The notes: generated by a model from the letters alone, not told the origin. A stretch of 64,000 bases of DNA from Pseudomonadota bacterium (GCA_021805865.1 JAJZDX010000003.1:1-64000), one strand, 5' to 3'; counted from the first letter of the stretch, positions 34,564-43,689 are shown. Numbers and translations are program-made.

Positions 34564-35559
34564 CTAGCCCCACGGCTCGCGCTCGAGCCGCTCCTCCCAC
34601 GCCAGCGAGTGGCGCACGATGGTATCGAGGTCATCGAACCGGGGCGTCCAGCGAAGGAGGCTGCGGATGCGCTCGGCCTTCGCCACGAGCGCCGGTGGGT
34701 CCCCCGCGCGCCGCGGCTGCTCGCGGATCGTGAGGGGCCGGCGCGAGACCCGCTCGACGCTTCGCAGCACCTCGCGCACGCTGTAGCCATGGCCGTAGCC
34801 GACGTTGAGGACCGTGGAGTCGCCCCCGCCGCGCAGGTACTCGAGCGCATCGAGGTGCGCGCTCGCCAGGTCCTCCACGTGGATGTAGTCGCGCACCCCG
34901 GTGCCGTCGGCGGTCGAGTAGTCGGTGCCGAAGATCGAGACCTCGGGGCGCTTGCCGAGCGCGTGCTCGCAGGCGACCTTCACGAGGAGCGTGGCCTGCG
35001 GGGTGGCCTGGCCCACGCGGCACGCCGAGTCCGAGCCCGCCACGTTGAAGTAGCGCAGCGCCACGTGCCTCAGGGGCGAGGCCGCCGACACATCGCGCAG
35101 CATCCACTCCGACATCAGCTTCGAGGTGCCGTAGGGGTTGATGGGCGCGGTGGGGCTGTCCTCGGCGGCGAGGCCGCTCGCGGGGGTGCCGTACACCGCG
35201 GCGGTGGAGGAGAACACGAGGTGGCGCACCCCGGCCTCGAGGCACGATTGCAGCAGCGAGCGGGTCGAGCAGGTGTTGTTGCCGTAGTATTTGAGCGGCT
35301 CGCGCACCGATTCCGGGACGATGGTGTAGGCGGCGAAGTGCATCACCGTGTCGATGCGGTGCGTGGCGAGCACCTCGCGCACGGTGTCCCGGTCCCCGAC
35401 CCGGCCGACCACGAGCGGGGTATCGAGCACCGCCTGGCGAAAGCCGCGCGAGAGATCATCGAGCACGATGACCCGCTCGCCGCGCTCGCGGAGCTTCAGG
35501 ACCACGTGGCTGCCGATGTAGCCGGCGCCTCCGGTGACGAGGATGCTGCAAGGGTTCAT
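34564..35559 (-). CDS. galE: UDP-glucose 4-epimerase
   Basis: The 331-residue extended SDR has the NAD motif VTGGAGYIGSHVVL, the catalytic region FSSTAAVYG and the YGTSK active-site pair near 147-151, with RYFNVAGSD and VRDYIHVEDLA typical of GalE. It interconverts UDP-glucose and UDP-galactose (and possibly the N-acetyl forms), feeding the glycan locus. ATG 35559 is chosen. It is divergent from srkA, with 50 bp between the starts, and upstream of the kinase operon on the same strand. Confidence 0.93.
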   Translation of the reverse strand: MNPCSILVTGGAGYIGSHVVLKLRERGERVIVLDDLSRGFRQAVLDTPLVVGRVGDRDTVREVLATHRIDTVMHFAAYTIVPESVREPLKYYGNNTCSTRSLLQSCLEAGVRHLVFSSTAAVYGTPASGLAAEDSPTAPINPYGTSKLMSEWMLRDVSAASPLRHVALRYFNVAGSDSACRVGQATPQATLLVKVACEHALGKRPEVSIFGTDYSTADGTGVRDYIHVEDLASAHLDALEYLRGGGDSTVLNVGYGHGYSVREVLRSVERVSRRPLTIREQPRRAGDPPALVAKAERIRSLLRWTPRFDDLDTIVRHSLAWEERLEREPWG

Positions 35560-35609
35560 GCGAGAATGGAGTCCGAGTCCGTGAAGGCGGTCATCATAAA
35601 CGAATCCCG

Positions 35610-36629
35610 ATGAGCAGAACCTCAGACCGCCGCCGCCCCGCGCGCTCATCCGCCGCGGCGCAACCGTTTGCGAGCTTGAGCCCGCAGCGGGTGCTCGAGG
35701 CCGCTCTTCGCGCGGGGCTCGAGCCCGACGGGCGCCTGCTCGCCCTGAACAGCTACGAGAACCGCGTCTACCGGCTCGGCGGCGCGCAGGGCTTCCTCGT
35801 GTTGAAGTTCTATCGCCCGGGGCGCTGGAGCGATGCGCAGATCCTCGAGGAGCACGCCTTCACCGCCGAGCTCGCCGAAGCCGAGCTCCCGGTGGCGGCC
35901 CCCATCGAGCGCGGGGGCAAGACCCTGTTTCACATCGAGGGCTTTCGCTTTGCCGCCTTCCCGTGCCTCGCGGGGCGCGCTCCGGAGCTCGATGCGCCGG
36001 GGGCGCTCGAGCGGCTCGGCCGCACGCTCGCCCGGCTGCACCAGGTGGGCGCCCGCCGGCCCTTCGAGCGCCGGCCGACCGTAGGCATCGAGCGCCTCGG
36101 CCGGGAGGCGCGCCGCATCGTGCTTGGCTCGCCGCTGCTGCCCGAGGCGCTGCGCGAGCGCTACGAGCGCCTGAGCGGGCTGCTGCTCGAGCGCATCGAG
36201 GGGGTCTACGCAGAGATCGGCCCCGTCTCGCACGTGCGGCTGCACGGGGACTGCCACCTCGGAAACCTGCTCTGGGGCGAGCAGGGGCCGCTGTTCGTGG
36301 ACCTGGACGATTGCGCCATGGGGCCGCGCATCCAGGACCTGTGGATGCTGCTCTCCGGAGGGCCCGCCGAGCAGCAGGCCCAGTGGGCGCAGCTGCACTC
36401 GGGCTACGCCCAGTTTGCGGAGGTCGATTTCCGGGAGCTGCGCCTGATCGAGCCGCTGCGGGGGCTGCGCATGCTGCATCATGCCGGCTGGGTCTGCCAG
36501 CGCTGGGCCGATCCGGCCTTTCCCCGGGCCTTTCCCTGGTTCGGGGAGGGCAGGTACTGGGAGGGCTACCTCAACGATCTCGCCGCGCAGCTCCCGGCGA
36601 TCGAGGAGCCGCCGCTGCTGGCATACTGA
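35610..36629 (+). CDS. srkA: stress-response Ser/Thr protein kinase SrkA (RdoA/YihE)
   Basis: The 339-residue choline-kinase-like protein shows NSYENRVYRLG and LKFYRPGRWSDAQI near 55-75 (nucleotide-binding lysine), the catalytic loop RLHGDCHLGNLLW near 210-222 and the metal motif FVDLDDCAMGP near 229. SrkA phosphorylates itself and other proteins and counters stress-induced death in Escherichia coli. The first 20 residues are an Arg/Ser/Ala extension. It stands alone on the plus strand, divergent from galE. Confidence 0.93.
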   Translation: MSRTSDRRRPARSSAAAQPFASLSPQRVLEAALRAGLEPDGRLLALNSYENRVYRLGGAQGFLVLKFYRPGRWSDAQILEEHAFTAELAEAELPVAAPIERGGKTLFHIEGFRFAAFPCLAGRAPELDAPGALERLGRTLARLHQVGARRPFERRPTVGIERLGREARRIVLGSPLLPEALRERYERLSGLLLERIEGVYAEIGPVSHVRLHGDCHLGNLLWGEQGPLFVDLDDCAMGPRIQDLWMLLSGGPAEQQAQWAQLHSGYAQFAEVDFRELRLIEPLRGLRMLHHAGWVCQRWADPAFPRAFPWFGEGRYWEGYLNDLAAQLPAIEEPPLLAY

Positions 36630-36918
36630 GGTGAGCTGCGGGCGAAGCCGCCGCCGCGTGGGCTGCCGGGGCGGCGCCGAAGGCTGTCCCGCCCCCGGGA
36701 TCCGCGCTCGCGCGCGAGCCTGAGGAGCCCCCCTGGGGACGGGGTCTGTCGGGGTGCGCAAGGAGCGGCCCGGACCGGCGCGTCACGCGCCCGCGGGGCA
36801 GGGGCCGAGGGGCGGCGCCCGGGAGGGAAAAGCGAGGGGAAATTCACGGTTTTTCGACCTGCTGCGTGCGCGGCGGCGCCGGGGGCGCTACGGTTGATTC
36901 CAGGACGCTACAAAGCGG

Positions 36919-39834
36919 ATGCTCGAAGCAGGGCCGCCTTCAACAATGTCCAACCAAAACGCAGAGCCGTCTCTCAGGCCGGCTGAAGACCCCGCGCTGC
37001 CTGGCACCGTCCCCTCGACCTCGGCGACCACCATCGTGCGGGCCGAGCCCGGCATGGCGCCCGGCGCCGCGGGGCTGCATCCGCAGGTGCGGGCGGTGGT
37101 GAAGGAGGTGCAGCTGCGCACGGGGAGCGAGATGCCCGACCTCGGGATGATGCTGCACCTCTTCAGCGCCCAGTTCGAGGCGATGGATGCCGAGCGGCGG
37201 GGCATCGTGCAGTCCATGCGCCTGATGGCCGACGAGGCCGCCGAGCTCGCCTACCGCTCGCACGAGTCGGAGCTCACCGAGCGCGTCGCCCAGGCCGAGC
37301 GGGCGGTCTTCGAGCAGCTCACCGGCAACGTGCCCCTCGCCGAGGTGCTCGCCTCGGTGAGCCGCTTCATCGAGTCGGTGGGCGTCGGCACGGTCTGTGT
37401 CATTTCCGTGCTCGCCGAGGATGGCCGCACCTTCGCGTATCTGGTCGGCCCGAAGCTGCCCGCGCCGCTGCGCTCGGCGCTCGAGCACGCGCAGATCGAT
37501 ATCCGCAACGGCTCCTGCGCCGCGGCGGTGTACCTCGATCGCCCGGTGCTGGTGGCGGACATCGCCACCGACCCGTTCTGGGAACAACATCGGGAGTCGG
37601 CGCTCAAAACCGGGCTCAACGCCGCCTGGTCCACCCCCATCAAGGCCACCGACGGCCGGGTGCTCGGGTGCCTGGGCGTGTTTCATCACACCTCGGGCCT
37701 TCCGGGCCAGCGGGAGAGCCGGATCATGGACCACGCGGCCCAGATCGCCGGCATCGCCATCGCGAGGCGCCTCGCCGAGGAGGCGCTGCGGGCGAGCGAG
37801 GCGAAGTTCCGCGGCCTGTTCGAGAGCATCGCCGAGGGCGTGTACCAGAGCGGGCGCGACGGGCGCTTCAGCTCCGTCAATCCGGCGTTCGTCGCCATCC
37901 TGGGGTATGAGAGCGCCGAGCAGCTCTATCGGCTGCGGGACCTGGCGCCGCTTTACTGGAACCCGGATGACCGGGCCGAGTTCATCCGCCAAGTGGAGGC
38001 CAAGGGGGAGATCCGCAACGCCGAGTTCGTGCTGCGCCGGCGCGACGGCCAGCCCGTGGTGGTGCTGGAGAACTCCCGCGCCGTGCGCGACGGCTCCGGC
38101 CAGGTCACCGGCTACGAGGGCACCATCGCCGACATCACCGAGCGCAAGCGCGCCGAGCAGGCCATGTTCGCCGAGAAGGAGCGTGCGCAGGTGACGCTGC
38201 AGTCGATCGGCGATGCGGTGATCAGCACCGATGCGGACGGGCGCATCGAGTACATCAACCCGGTGGCCGAGAACCTCACCGCCTGGCGCCTCGAGGAGGC
38301 GCGCAGCCGGCCGATCGGCGAGGTGCTGACGCTGGTCGATGAGCTCACGCGCGAGCCGATCGACAACCCGCTGCTGTGCGTGCTCGGCCGGGCGCGCAGC
38401 AACGGCGCCACCGAGCACGCGGTGCTGATCACGCGCGGGGGCCACGAGGTGGCCATCCAGGAGACCGCCGCCCCGATCTGCGACCGCCAGGGCAAGGTGA
38501 TCGGCGCGGTGATGGTCTTTCACGACGTGACCCGCGAGCGGCGCCTGAAGCGCGCGCTGTCCTACCAGGCGAGCCACGATGCGCTCACGGGCCTCATCAA
38601 CCGCCGCGAGTTCGACAACCGCCTGCGCGCGGCGGTGCCCGCCGCCCAGCGCGGCGAGGCCACTCATGCGCTGCTCTACATCGACCTCGATCAGTTCAAG
38701 GTCGTCAACGACACCTGCGGCCACCCGGCGGGCGATCGGCTGCTGCGCGACATCACGGGGCTGCTGCAATCGCGGGTGCGCGCCTCCGACACCATCGCGC
38801 GCCTCGGCGGGGATGAGTTCGGGGTGCTGCTCGAGAGCTGCACGGTGGAGCAGGCGACCCGCATCGCCGAGGGGGTCCGCCAGTCGATCCGCGACTATCG
38901 CTTCACCTGGGGCGCGGTCACGCTCTCGATCGGCGCGAGCGTCGGGGTGGTGCAGATCCGGGCCGACACCGAGAGCGTCGCGAGCCTGATGAGCGCCGCG
39001 GACATCGCCTGCTACGCGGCCAAGGACGAGGGCCGCAACCGCATCCACCTCTACGAGTCCGATGGGCTGAGCCACCCGCGCCACCGCGAGATGCACTGGG
39101 TGGCGCGGGTGACGCGCGCGGCGGAGGAGAATCGCCTGGAGCTGTACTTTCAGCCCATCCGCCCGATCGCCCAGGGCCGGCGCGCCTTCTACGAGCTGCT
39201 GGTGCGGCTGCGCGATGCGAACGGGCAGCTCGTGCCGCCCGGGGAGTTCATCCCGGCGGCCGAGCGGTACAACGTCATGTCGGTGATCGACCGCTGGGTG
39301 GTGCGCCGGGCGATCGAGTTCCTCGCGGCCTGGCGGGCGCACGCCTGCGAGCTGCCGCTGCTCGCGGTCAATCTCTCCGGCACCTCGCTCAACGAGCAGT
39401 CCTTCATCGACTTCGTGGTGCAGCACGTCGAGGAGTCGGGGCTTGCCGAGGCGCTGTGTTTCGAGATCACCGAGACCGCCGCGGTGACCAACCTGTCGAA
39501 CGTCGCGTTCGTCATGCAGGAGCTGAGGCGGCGCGGCTGCCGCTTCTCGCTCGATGACTTCGGCACGGGGCTGTCCTCGTTCAGTTACCTGAAGACCCTG
39601 CCGGTCGATTTCGTGAAGATCGACGGCCAGTTCGTGCGCCGTGTCGCCGAGGACCCGGTGGATCGCAGCATGGTCGAGGCGATCTGCAAGGTGGGGCACA
39701 CGCTAGGCATCGAGACGGTGGCCGAGTGCGTCGAGGTGCAGCCAGTGCTCGATGAGCTCGGGCGCATTGGCGTCGATTATGCGCAAGGGTTCTTTCTCGC
39801 CCATCCGCTGCCCATCGAGCAGCTGACGCCGTAG
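36919..39834 (+). CDS. GAF-PAS-PAS-GGDEF-EAL cyclic-di-GMP protein
   Basis: The 971-residue cytoplasmic sensor has, in order, a GAF domain (about 130-290), PAS (295-414), PAS (424-540), GGDEF (550-710) with intact RLGGDEFG near 629, and EAL (730-971). The EAL signature reads YELLVR near 758, an E-x-L variant retaining the glutamate, and DDFGTGLSSFSYLK near 878 is intact. It may therefore both make and degrade cyclic-di-GMP, with GAF/PAS ligands deciding the balance. The start is uncertain: ATG 36919 or ATG 36946, neither with a strong ribosome-binding site. Beside a polysaccharide locus a biofilm role is plausible. Confidence 0.92.
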   Translation: MLEAGPPSTMSNQNAEPSLRPAEDPALPGTVPSTSATTIVRAEPGMAPGAAGLHPQVRAVVKEVQLRTGSEMPDLGMMLHLFSAQFEAMDAERRGIVQSMRLMADEAAELAYRSHESELTERVAQAERAVFEQLTGNVPLAEVLASVSRFIESVGVGTVCVISVLAEDGRTFAYLVGPKLPAPLRSALEHAQIDIRNGSCAAAVYLDRPVLVADIATDPFWEQHRESALKTGLNAAWSTPIKATDGRVLGCLGVFHHTSGLPGQRESRIMDHAAQIAGIAIARRLAEEALRASEAKFRGLFESIAEGVYQSGRDGRFSSVNPAFVAILGYESAEQLYRLRDLAPLYWNPDDRAEFIRQVEAKGEIRNAEFVLRRRDGQPVVVLENSRAVRDGSGQVTGYEGTIADITERKRAEQAMFAEKERAQVTLQSIGDAVISTDADGRIEYINPVAENLTAWRLEEARSRPIGEVLTLVDELTREPIDNPLLCVLGRARSNGATEHAVLITRGGHEVAIQETAAPICDRQGKVIGAVMVFHDVTRERRLKRALSYQASHDALTGLINRREFDNRLRAAVPAAQRGEATHALLYIDLDQFKVVNDTCGHPAGDRLLRDITGLLQSRVRASDTIARLGGDEFGVLLESCTVEQATRIAEGVRQSIRDYRFTWGAVTLSIGASVGVVQIRADTESVASLMSAADIACYAAKDEGRNRIHLYESDGLSHPRHREMHWVARVTRAAEENRLELYFQPIRPIAQGRRAFYELLVRLRDANGQLVPPGEFIPAAERYNVMSVIDRWVVRRAIEFLAAWRAHACELPLLAVNLSGTSLNEQSFIDFVVQHVEESGLAEALCFEITETAAVTNLSNVAFVMQELRRRGCRFSLDDFGTGLSSFSYLKTLPVDFVKIDGQFVRRVAEDPVDRSMVEAICKVGHTLGIETVAECVEVQPVLDELGRIGVDYAQGFFLAHPLPIEQLTP

Positions 39835-40144
39835 CCGGCCGCGCTCGGGACACCCCGCACCCTTTCCGATACGCCCGCGCTCGACGAAAGCGTTCCTGGG
39901 TGCGCAGGCAGGCCCGCATCGGCCGGGCCGCTCGATCGATGTCGGAATGCATCGGGCTGTACTCCATCCGGGCTCTTGTGTGGTTGGGCCTGTGCTCGGC
40001 GATCGGAAGCAAGAGGCATGCCGGGTGAAGATATAGGCTGTCTATTCAATGGCTTGCGGGAAACAGGACGTCCCCGCCGACTGCATTATGTAAGAAAGAC
40101 CGACAGCGGCTTCCATCGCCGCGCCTCGATCGTGCGGTAGTGCC
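39835..40144. other. 310-bp intergenic region
   Basis: The region lies between the end of the GGDEF-EAL gene and the end of a leftward transposase gene, so both neighbours converge on it. GC content falls towards the transposase side. I looked for a terminal inverted repeat of the insertion sequence near 40080-40144 and found none convincing. No RNA gene was seen. Confidence 0.35.
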
Positions 40145-41059
40145 TCACTTTGAAATTTCCGGCTGAGCGGACCGCTTCCTGTACGGCCCGCGCGGTCCCG
40201 GCTTCGGCGCGTCCGCATCGATCAGCGCCACGATGTCTTCCATAGTCCACAGTTTGTCCGTGATCCCCGCCGCCAAGGCCGGAGTCGCCTTGAGCGTCTT
40301 GTGCATCTTCACGAAGTTGTAGAAAACGAAGTACAGTGCCAGCGCGTGGTAGTGGTTCTCCAGTTTCTTGCTGAAAGCATTGGTAAGGCGGGTGAATCGC
40401 CGCATGGACATCCGCATGGACATCCGCATGGTGAGGTTCTGGCGCTCGACATGGGACGTAGAGATCGCCGCCACGTCCGGGTCGCCAGTAATCACCTCCG
40501 GACGCGCGCCGAGGCAGATTGAAGGGCTGTACTTGCGCTCCGGGCCAGTCGGGCCTTCCCCGTACAGCTTCACCAGCATCGCGTAATCGACATCGTTCCC
40601 GAAGGCGCCTTCTACGGCTTCCAGATAGGCTTTGTGGCCGTCCGTCGTGATTTGGACCCGATTGGAGAGGCGCCCCTTCAGGTCGGCTATAAAGTCCGTG
40701 GCGCAGCCCGCATCGCGCCCACCGACCAGCCAGGACACGATCAGCTTCGATTCGCTGTCGATGGCCGTCCAGGTCCACACGTCGCCAGCGCCTTCGGGAG
40801 CGGCCGTAGCCGTCTTTACATTCCGCTGCTTGGCGTAGCAGAAGGACCAGATTTCATCGCACTGGACCTTTCGAGCGGCCACGTTCCGGACGGTCCGGTC
40901 ATGGAATCCGGCGCATGCCGTCCCGGCCTCCGCCAGCACCTTCGCGACCGTATTGATCGAGACGTCCGCCACGCGGGAGATCGAGCGCATCGAAGACCCT
41001 TCGCAGAGCATCGAGAGGATCTGGACGCGCTTGGCTACGGGCAACTTGTTCATGGCCAT
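40145..41059 (-). CDS. IS1-like DDE transposase
   Basis: The 304-residue protein has an N-terminal helix-turn-helix ([20 protein letters not shown]) and a DDE core with [11 protein letters not shown] near 68, [15 protein letters not shown] near 95 and [10 protein letters not shown] near 137, followed by [10 protein letters not shown]. It resembles a proteobacterial IS1-like group. A 12-bp unit is tandemly repeated at about 40403-40434, giving [11 protein letters not shown]; one unit looks extra. It is otherwise full length and may be active. The gene borders an AT-richer accessory island, and no clear terminal repeats were identified. Confidence 0.8.
   Translation of the reverse strand: MAMNKLPVAKRVQILSMLCEGSSMRSISRVADVSINTVAKVLAEAGTACAGFHDRTVRNVAARKVQCDEIWSFCYAKQRNVKTATAAPEGAGDVWTWTAIDSESKLIVSWLVGGRDAGCATDFIADLKGRLSNRVQITTDGHKAYLEAVEGAFGNDVDYAMLVKLYGEGPTGPERKYSPSICLGARPEVITGDPDVAAISTSHVERQNLTMRMSMRMSMRRFTRLTNAFSKKLENHYHALALYFVFYNFVKMHKTLKATPALAAGITDKLWTMEDIVALIDADAPKPGPRGPYRKRSAQPEISK
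40403..40434. repeat. 12-bp tandem repeat inside transposase gene
   Basis: The plus strand shows CATGGACATCCG repeated in tandem, encoding the Met-Arg-Met-Ser repeat of the transposase on the other strand. The repeat keeps the frame, so it adds four residues next to the helix after the catalytic core. Slipped-strand changes here would be in steps of four residues. Confidence 0.75.
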
Positions 41060-41273
41060 ATCATATGAACTTATATGCTTAGCGTCAAGTATAATGTTTA
41101 GATGGCGGCTGAATGTGATGCCCTCGACCGGGTTCCAATGGCTAGTTCCGGACTCTGAACCGGCATTTTTGCATAATAAGAGATATCTTGATATCCTTAT
41201 TTTAGCTTTAAGCCGGTTCGCTCTGGCGCCTTAGCCCCAATTTTCCGGTTACTCGCCGCTTTCGGAGCCGCTA

Positions 41274-42776
41274 ATGCCCCTTTCAAAAGAAGTTCGCCTT
41301 CTGGATAGCCGCTGGAGAAGCAATGCGGGATGGCCAAAACGTCTTGAATGGATCGAGATAACTGGAATACGGGGCTGGATTGGCGAGAGAGTCGAGTTCC
41401 CATTCCCAATAACCGCGCTGGTTGGTGAGAACGGGGTCGGCAAGAGCACGGTCTTACAAGCTGTAGCGGCATGCTTTCGCGGCGGCAATGAGAACTTCGC
41501 TTCGGATTTCTTTCCCGATACGCCGTGGGATGCGATCAAAAAAGCAGAACTAAAGGTCAGCATGCGGGAAGGAGCGACTTCCGGCTCAATCACCTCTAGT
41601 GTGAGGAAGCGCACGGAGCGTTGGCGCGGAAATGAAGAGCGACGCCTACGGAATGTCGAGTACATCGACCTGCGGCGCATTCAACCGATCTCTGCCAGGA
41701 CGGGCTATGCCAGGATGGCAAAAAGGGAGGTTAAGGAAGCCGGCTTTGAGGAATTTGACGAACAGACGATGGAACGACTGTCGCGTATTCTTGGCCGCAA
41801 CTACCAGTACGCCAGGTTATCAAAAACGAATGTCGATTCCACCAGAAAAGTGCCTGTACTCACACGCGATGGGGGCCGTTATTCCGGATTCCATAGCGGA
41901 GCGGGGGAAACCGCTATTGCCGAGTTGTTGCCTCGGATAGTGCCAAAGTATTCGATTCTGTTGATAGACGAAATCGAGACGTCGCTGCATCCTCGGACTC
42001 AGCGTAGACTGCTTCGCGATCTGGCAACTCTGTGTAGAAACACCGAGTCACAATGCATTTTGACCACTCATTCGCCATACATACTCGATGAGTTACCACC
42101 GGAAGGGCGCATCTATCTGATGGAAACTGACGGGCAAAAAAAGATAATTACGGGAGTAAGTCCGGCATTCGCCATGACTAAGATGGATGACGAACTATAC
42201 CCAGAAGCCGACGTATACGTTGAAGACGAGAGGTCGGGAACTCTCCTTGGAGAGATCATAACCAACTCAAAACAGCGCGACCTTATCATCAGATATCAGC
42301 CGATCCCGTATGGCGCAGCCAATGTGGGAAGATCGCTCGGGGCCATGGTAAAAGAAAAGAGATTTCCGAGGCCATCCATAGTATTTCTAGATGGAGATCA
42401 ACCGCCGAGCGTTGGTTGCAATTTGCTACCCGGAGATGATGCTCCTGAGCGCGTGGTGTTCGAAGGATTGACAGCTAAAGGGTTCGATGGCGTTGCCACG
42501 CGACTCAGAAGGTCACAAGCAGATGTCGCGGATGCATGCAATCAGGCGATGCTGCTGAGCGATCACCATGAATGGATTAAATATGCTGCTGACCGACTAT
42601 CCGTTGGCGGCCAAGTCCTTTGGCAAGGCATGTGCGCTGAGTGGAGCATGCGCTGCCTCCCGGAACATCAAGCAAATAAGATTGGCGACGCAATATTGGA
42701 GACGATTGTGGAGTACGGCGGGACGCGGCACACCGAGCAGCCGCAGATACCCGTCCAAATGCCGCTGGTCCGATAG
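41274..42776 (+). CDS. OLD-type AAA ATPase with TOPRIM-like C-terminus
   Basis: The 500-residue protein has an ABC/SMC-type ATPase with Walker A GENGVGKST near 52-60, the signature-like HSGAGETAI near 206, and Walker B LLIDEIETSLHP near 228-239 with ILTTHSPYILDEL. The C-terminal part has a TOPRIM-like pair: YVEDERSGTLL near 314 (conserved acid) and IVFLDGDQ near 370 (DxD). This is the architecture of OLD-family nucleases, including GajA of Gabija, but no helicase partner is present. Instead a PemK/MazF-like gene follows after 22 bp. GGAG eight bases before ATG 41274 is the ribosome-binding site. The lower GC supports recent acquisition. Confidence 0.82.
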   Translation: MPLSKEVRLLDSRWRSNAGWPKRLEWIEITGIRGWIGERVEFPFPITALVGENGVGKSTVLQAVAACFRGGNENFASDFFPDTPWDAIKKAELKVSMREGATSGSITSSVRKRTERWRGNEERRLRNVEYIDLRRIQPISARTGYARMAKREVKEAGFEEFDEQTMERLSRILGRNYQYARLSKTNVDSTRKVPVLTRDGGRYSGFHSGAGETAIAELLPRIVPKYSILLIDEIETSLHPRTQRRLLRDLATLCRNTESQCILTTHSPYILDELPPEGRIYLMETDGQKKIITGVSPAFAMTKMDDELYPEADVYVEDERSGTLLGEIITNSKQRDLIIRYQPIPYGAANVGRSLGAMVKEKRFPRPSIVFLDGDQPPSVGCNLLPGDDAPERVVFEGLTAKGFDGVATRLRRSQADVADACNQAMLLSDHHEWIKYAADRLSVGGQVLWQGMCAEWSMRCLPEHQANKIGDAILETIVEYGGTRHTEQPQIPVQMPLVR

Positions 42777-42798
42777 TAGTTAATTCAGGACGCACAGA

Positions 42799-43278
42799 AT
42801 GGCCTCTTTAGCCGGAATACCCAGTCGCGGGCGAATCATTATTGTGAATTTTGAGATGGCGGGTTCCGGTGTTCCGCCAGAAATGCGCAAAACTGGCCGA
42901 CCGTGCGTGGTCGTGCAAAACAATAAGTTGGCGCGCGGTAGGTTGGTGACGGTGGTTCCACTGAGCACTACGGCCCCTGATCGTCCGATGCCGTATCACC
43001 ACCAAATGGATCACAGGTCATTTCGCAACTGGCCGCTTGAATGGGATGGGCAGGGAGAGCCACGATGGGCCAAGTGCGATTACATCACCACGGTGTCGCT
43101 TGAGCGGTGCCTAGACCCGCATCATCGCGCTGCATACGGACCTAGACGATATGTGAAGTGCGGAGTGATCGCGGCCGATATGGTCGCAATTGAGAGGTGC
43201 GTCTTGTGGGCGCTCGGGATCACCCCCATATCGGCAACGGAAGGCGCCCCGGAACCGGCCCAGCCAGCCTCAGAATGA
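42799..43278 (+). CDS. PemK/MazF-fold protein (YifN-like) without protein antitoxin
   Basis: The 159-residue protein resembles PemK/MazF toxins of the YifN-like type: RGRIIIVNFEMAG, then PEMRKTGRPCVVVQNN near 33-48, GRLVTVVPLSTTAPD near 54-68 and WAKCDYITTVSLERC near 95-109. MazF-type proteins are sequence-specific ribonucleases held off by an antitoxin. No MazE/PemI-like gene precedes it; the upstream gene is the OLD-type ATPase and the downstream element is a strongly folded, probably untranslated segment. The ToxN toxins of type III systems share this fold and are inhibited by RNA, which makes the neighbouring RNA of interest. Active-site residues cannot be confirmed by eye. Confidence 0.8.
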   Translation: MASLAGIPSRGRIIIVNFEMAGSGVPPEMRKTGRPCVVVQNNKLARGRLVTVVPLSTTAPDRPMPYHHQMDHRSFRNWPLEWDGQGEPRWAKCDYITTVSLERCLDPHHRAAYGPRRYVKCGVIAADMVAIERCVLWALGITPISATEGAPEPAQPASE

Positions 43279-43284
43279 GGCTGG
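43264..43284 (+). terminator. hairpin at end of the PemK-like gene
   Basis: CCAGCCTCA-GAA-TGAGGCTGG forms a perfect nine-base-pair stem that includes the stop codon of the PemK-like gene. No T-run follows (ATTAGCGG), so it is more likely a pause, attenuator or mRNA 3'-end protecting hairpin than a full intrinsic terminator. Confidence 0.5.
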
Positions 43285-43299
43285 ATTAGCGGCGCTAAT
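43285..43299. promoter_or_regulatory. perfect palindrome ATTAGCG-G-CGCTAAT (putative operator)
   Basis: A 15-bp palindrome with seven-base arms lies five bases upstream of a -10-like TAAAAT (43304-43309) in front of the structured segment. The same half-site, CGCTAA/TTAGCG, forms a second palindrome at 43690-43706 over the promoter of the convergent small gene. A shared repressor is the simplest reading. The -35 region is poor. Confidence 0.55.
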
Positions 43300-43310
43300 G
43301 GTGTAAAATA

Positions 43311-43432
43311 CTGCACGGCTAGGGCTGAAATATGCCCATTAAATCCTCGGCAACGAGGTCCCCTTGGTGGGCGATGCCAAGCTACTAAGGGTGCTGTCAG
43401 AGGCCAGTCTTCGGGCTGGCCTTTGGCTTTTT
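43311..43432 (+). ncRNA. putative structured RNA downstream of the PemK-like gene
   Basis: About 120 nt predicted by eye to fold into consecutive helices. These are GGGC/GCCC closing an eight-base loop (43322-43337), CCTCG-GCAA-CGAGG with a GNRA tetraloop (43345-43358), CTTGG/CCAAG (43363-43381) with an alternative CCCTT/AAGGG pairing (43361-43391), and a terminal C(UUCG)G hairpin with a T-run. A -10-like TAAAAT lies just upstream. Only an 18-codon frame (43332-43388) overlaps it. It could be an independent small RNA or the 3' UTR of the ATPase-PemK transcript. Its position beside an antitoxin-less PemK fold suggests an RNA antitoxin; that is inference. Confidence 0.5.
43401..43432 (+). terminator. 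intrinsic terminator with C(UUCG)G loop
   Basis: AGGCCAGTC-TTCG-GGCTGGCCT makes a nine-pair stem (one G-T wobble) capped by the extra-stable UUCG tetraloop and is followed by TTGGCTTTTT. It ends rightward transcription immediately before the stop codon of the convergent small gene (43431-43433). Confidence 0.88.
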
Positions 43433-43667
43433 AGCGTCCCCACCGCTTCTTGGCCGCTTCCCTGGCTATCTCTGCTCGGCGCTTCTTGCTGAGCTTCGCC
43501 GCCCTAGCAGCGCCGCCCTTTCGGCCCAAGGCTACCGCCGCCTTATCCCTGCCGTCCTCAGTCTCGCCAAGGTCCTCCTCGATCTCCCTAGTGGCGATCT
43601 TGGCGATCTGGATGGCCGCGCCGATGACGTCGGCCGGGCGCTTCTGACCTTTTGGTCCTCTTGGCAT
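43431..43667 (-). CDS. small basic protein with KGGAARA C-terminal motif
   Basis: The 78-residue protein reads MPRGPKGQKRPADVIGAAIQ, continues with an acidic linker (IEEDLGETEDGRD) and ends in a very basic helical region RKGGAARAAKLSKKRRAEIA and KKRWGR. This pattern occurs in many small proteobacterial proteins of unknown role; the tail looks suited to nucleic-acid binding. ATG 43667 has GGAG seven bases upstream and is preferred to the upstream start at 43700. The gene converges on the structured RNA segment, and its promoter contains a palindrome related to the one in front of that segment, so it may belong to the same system or regulate it. Confidence 0.7.
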   Translation of the reverse strand: MPRGPKGQKRPADVIGAAIQIAKIATREIEEDLGETEDGRDKAAVALGRKGGAARAAKLSKKRRAEIAREAAKKRWGR

Positions 43668-43689
43668 GCATGGCTCCGGTAGATGCTTT

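Noticed and set aside
36940-39699. 919-codon frame antisense to the GGDEF-EAL gene
   Set aside because: It mirrors codon bias of the real gene and has no domain; rejected as a shadow.
40060-41110. Terminal inverted repeats of the IS1-like element
   Set aside because: I compared both flanks of the transposase by eye and found no matching ends, so element borders are not annotated.
43332-43388. 18-codon frame (starts MPIKSS, ends PSY) inside the structured segment
   Set aside because: Only a weak, distant AGGG upstream and it spans the helices; a leader peptide cannot be excluded but an RNA function explains the segment better.
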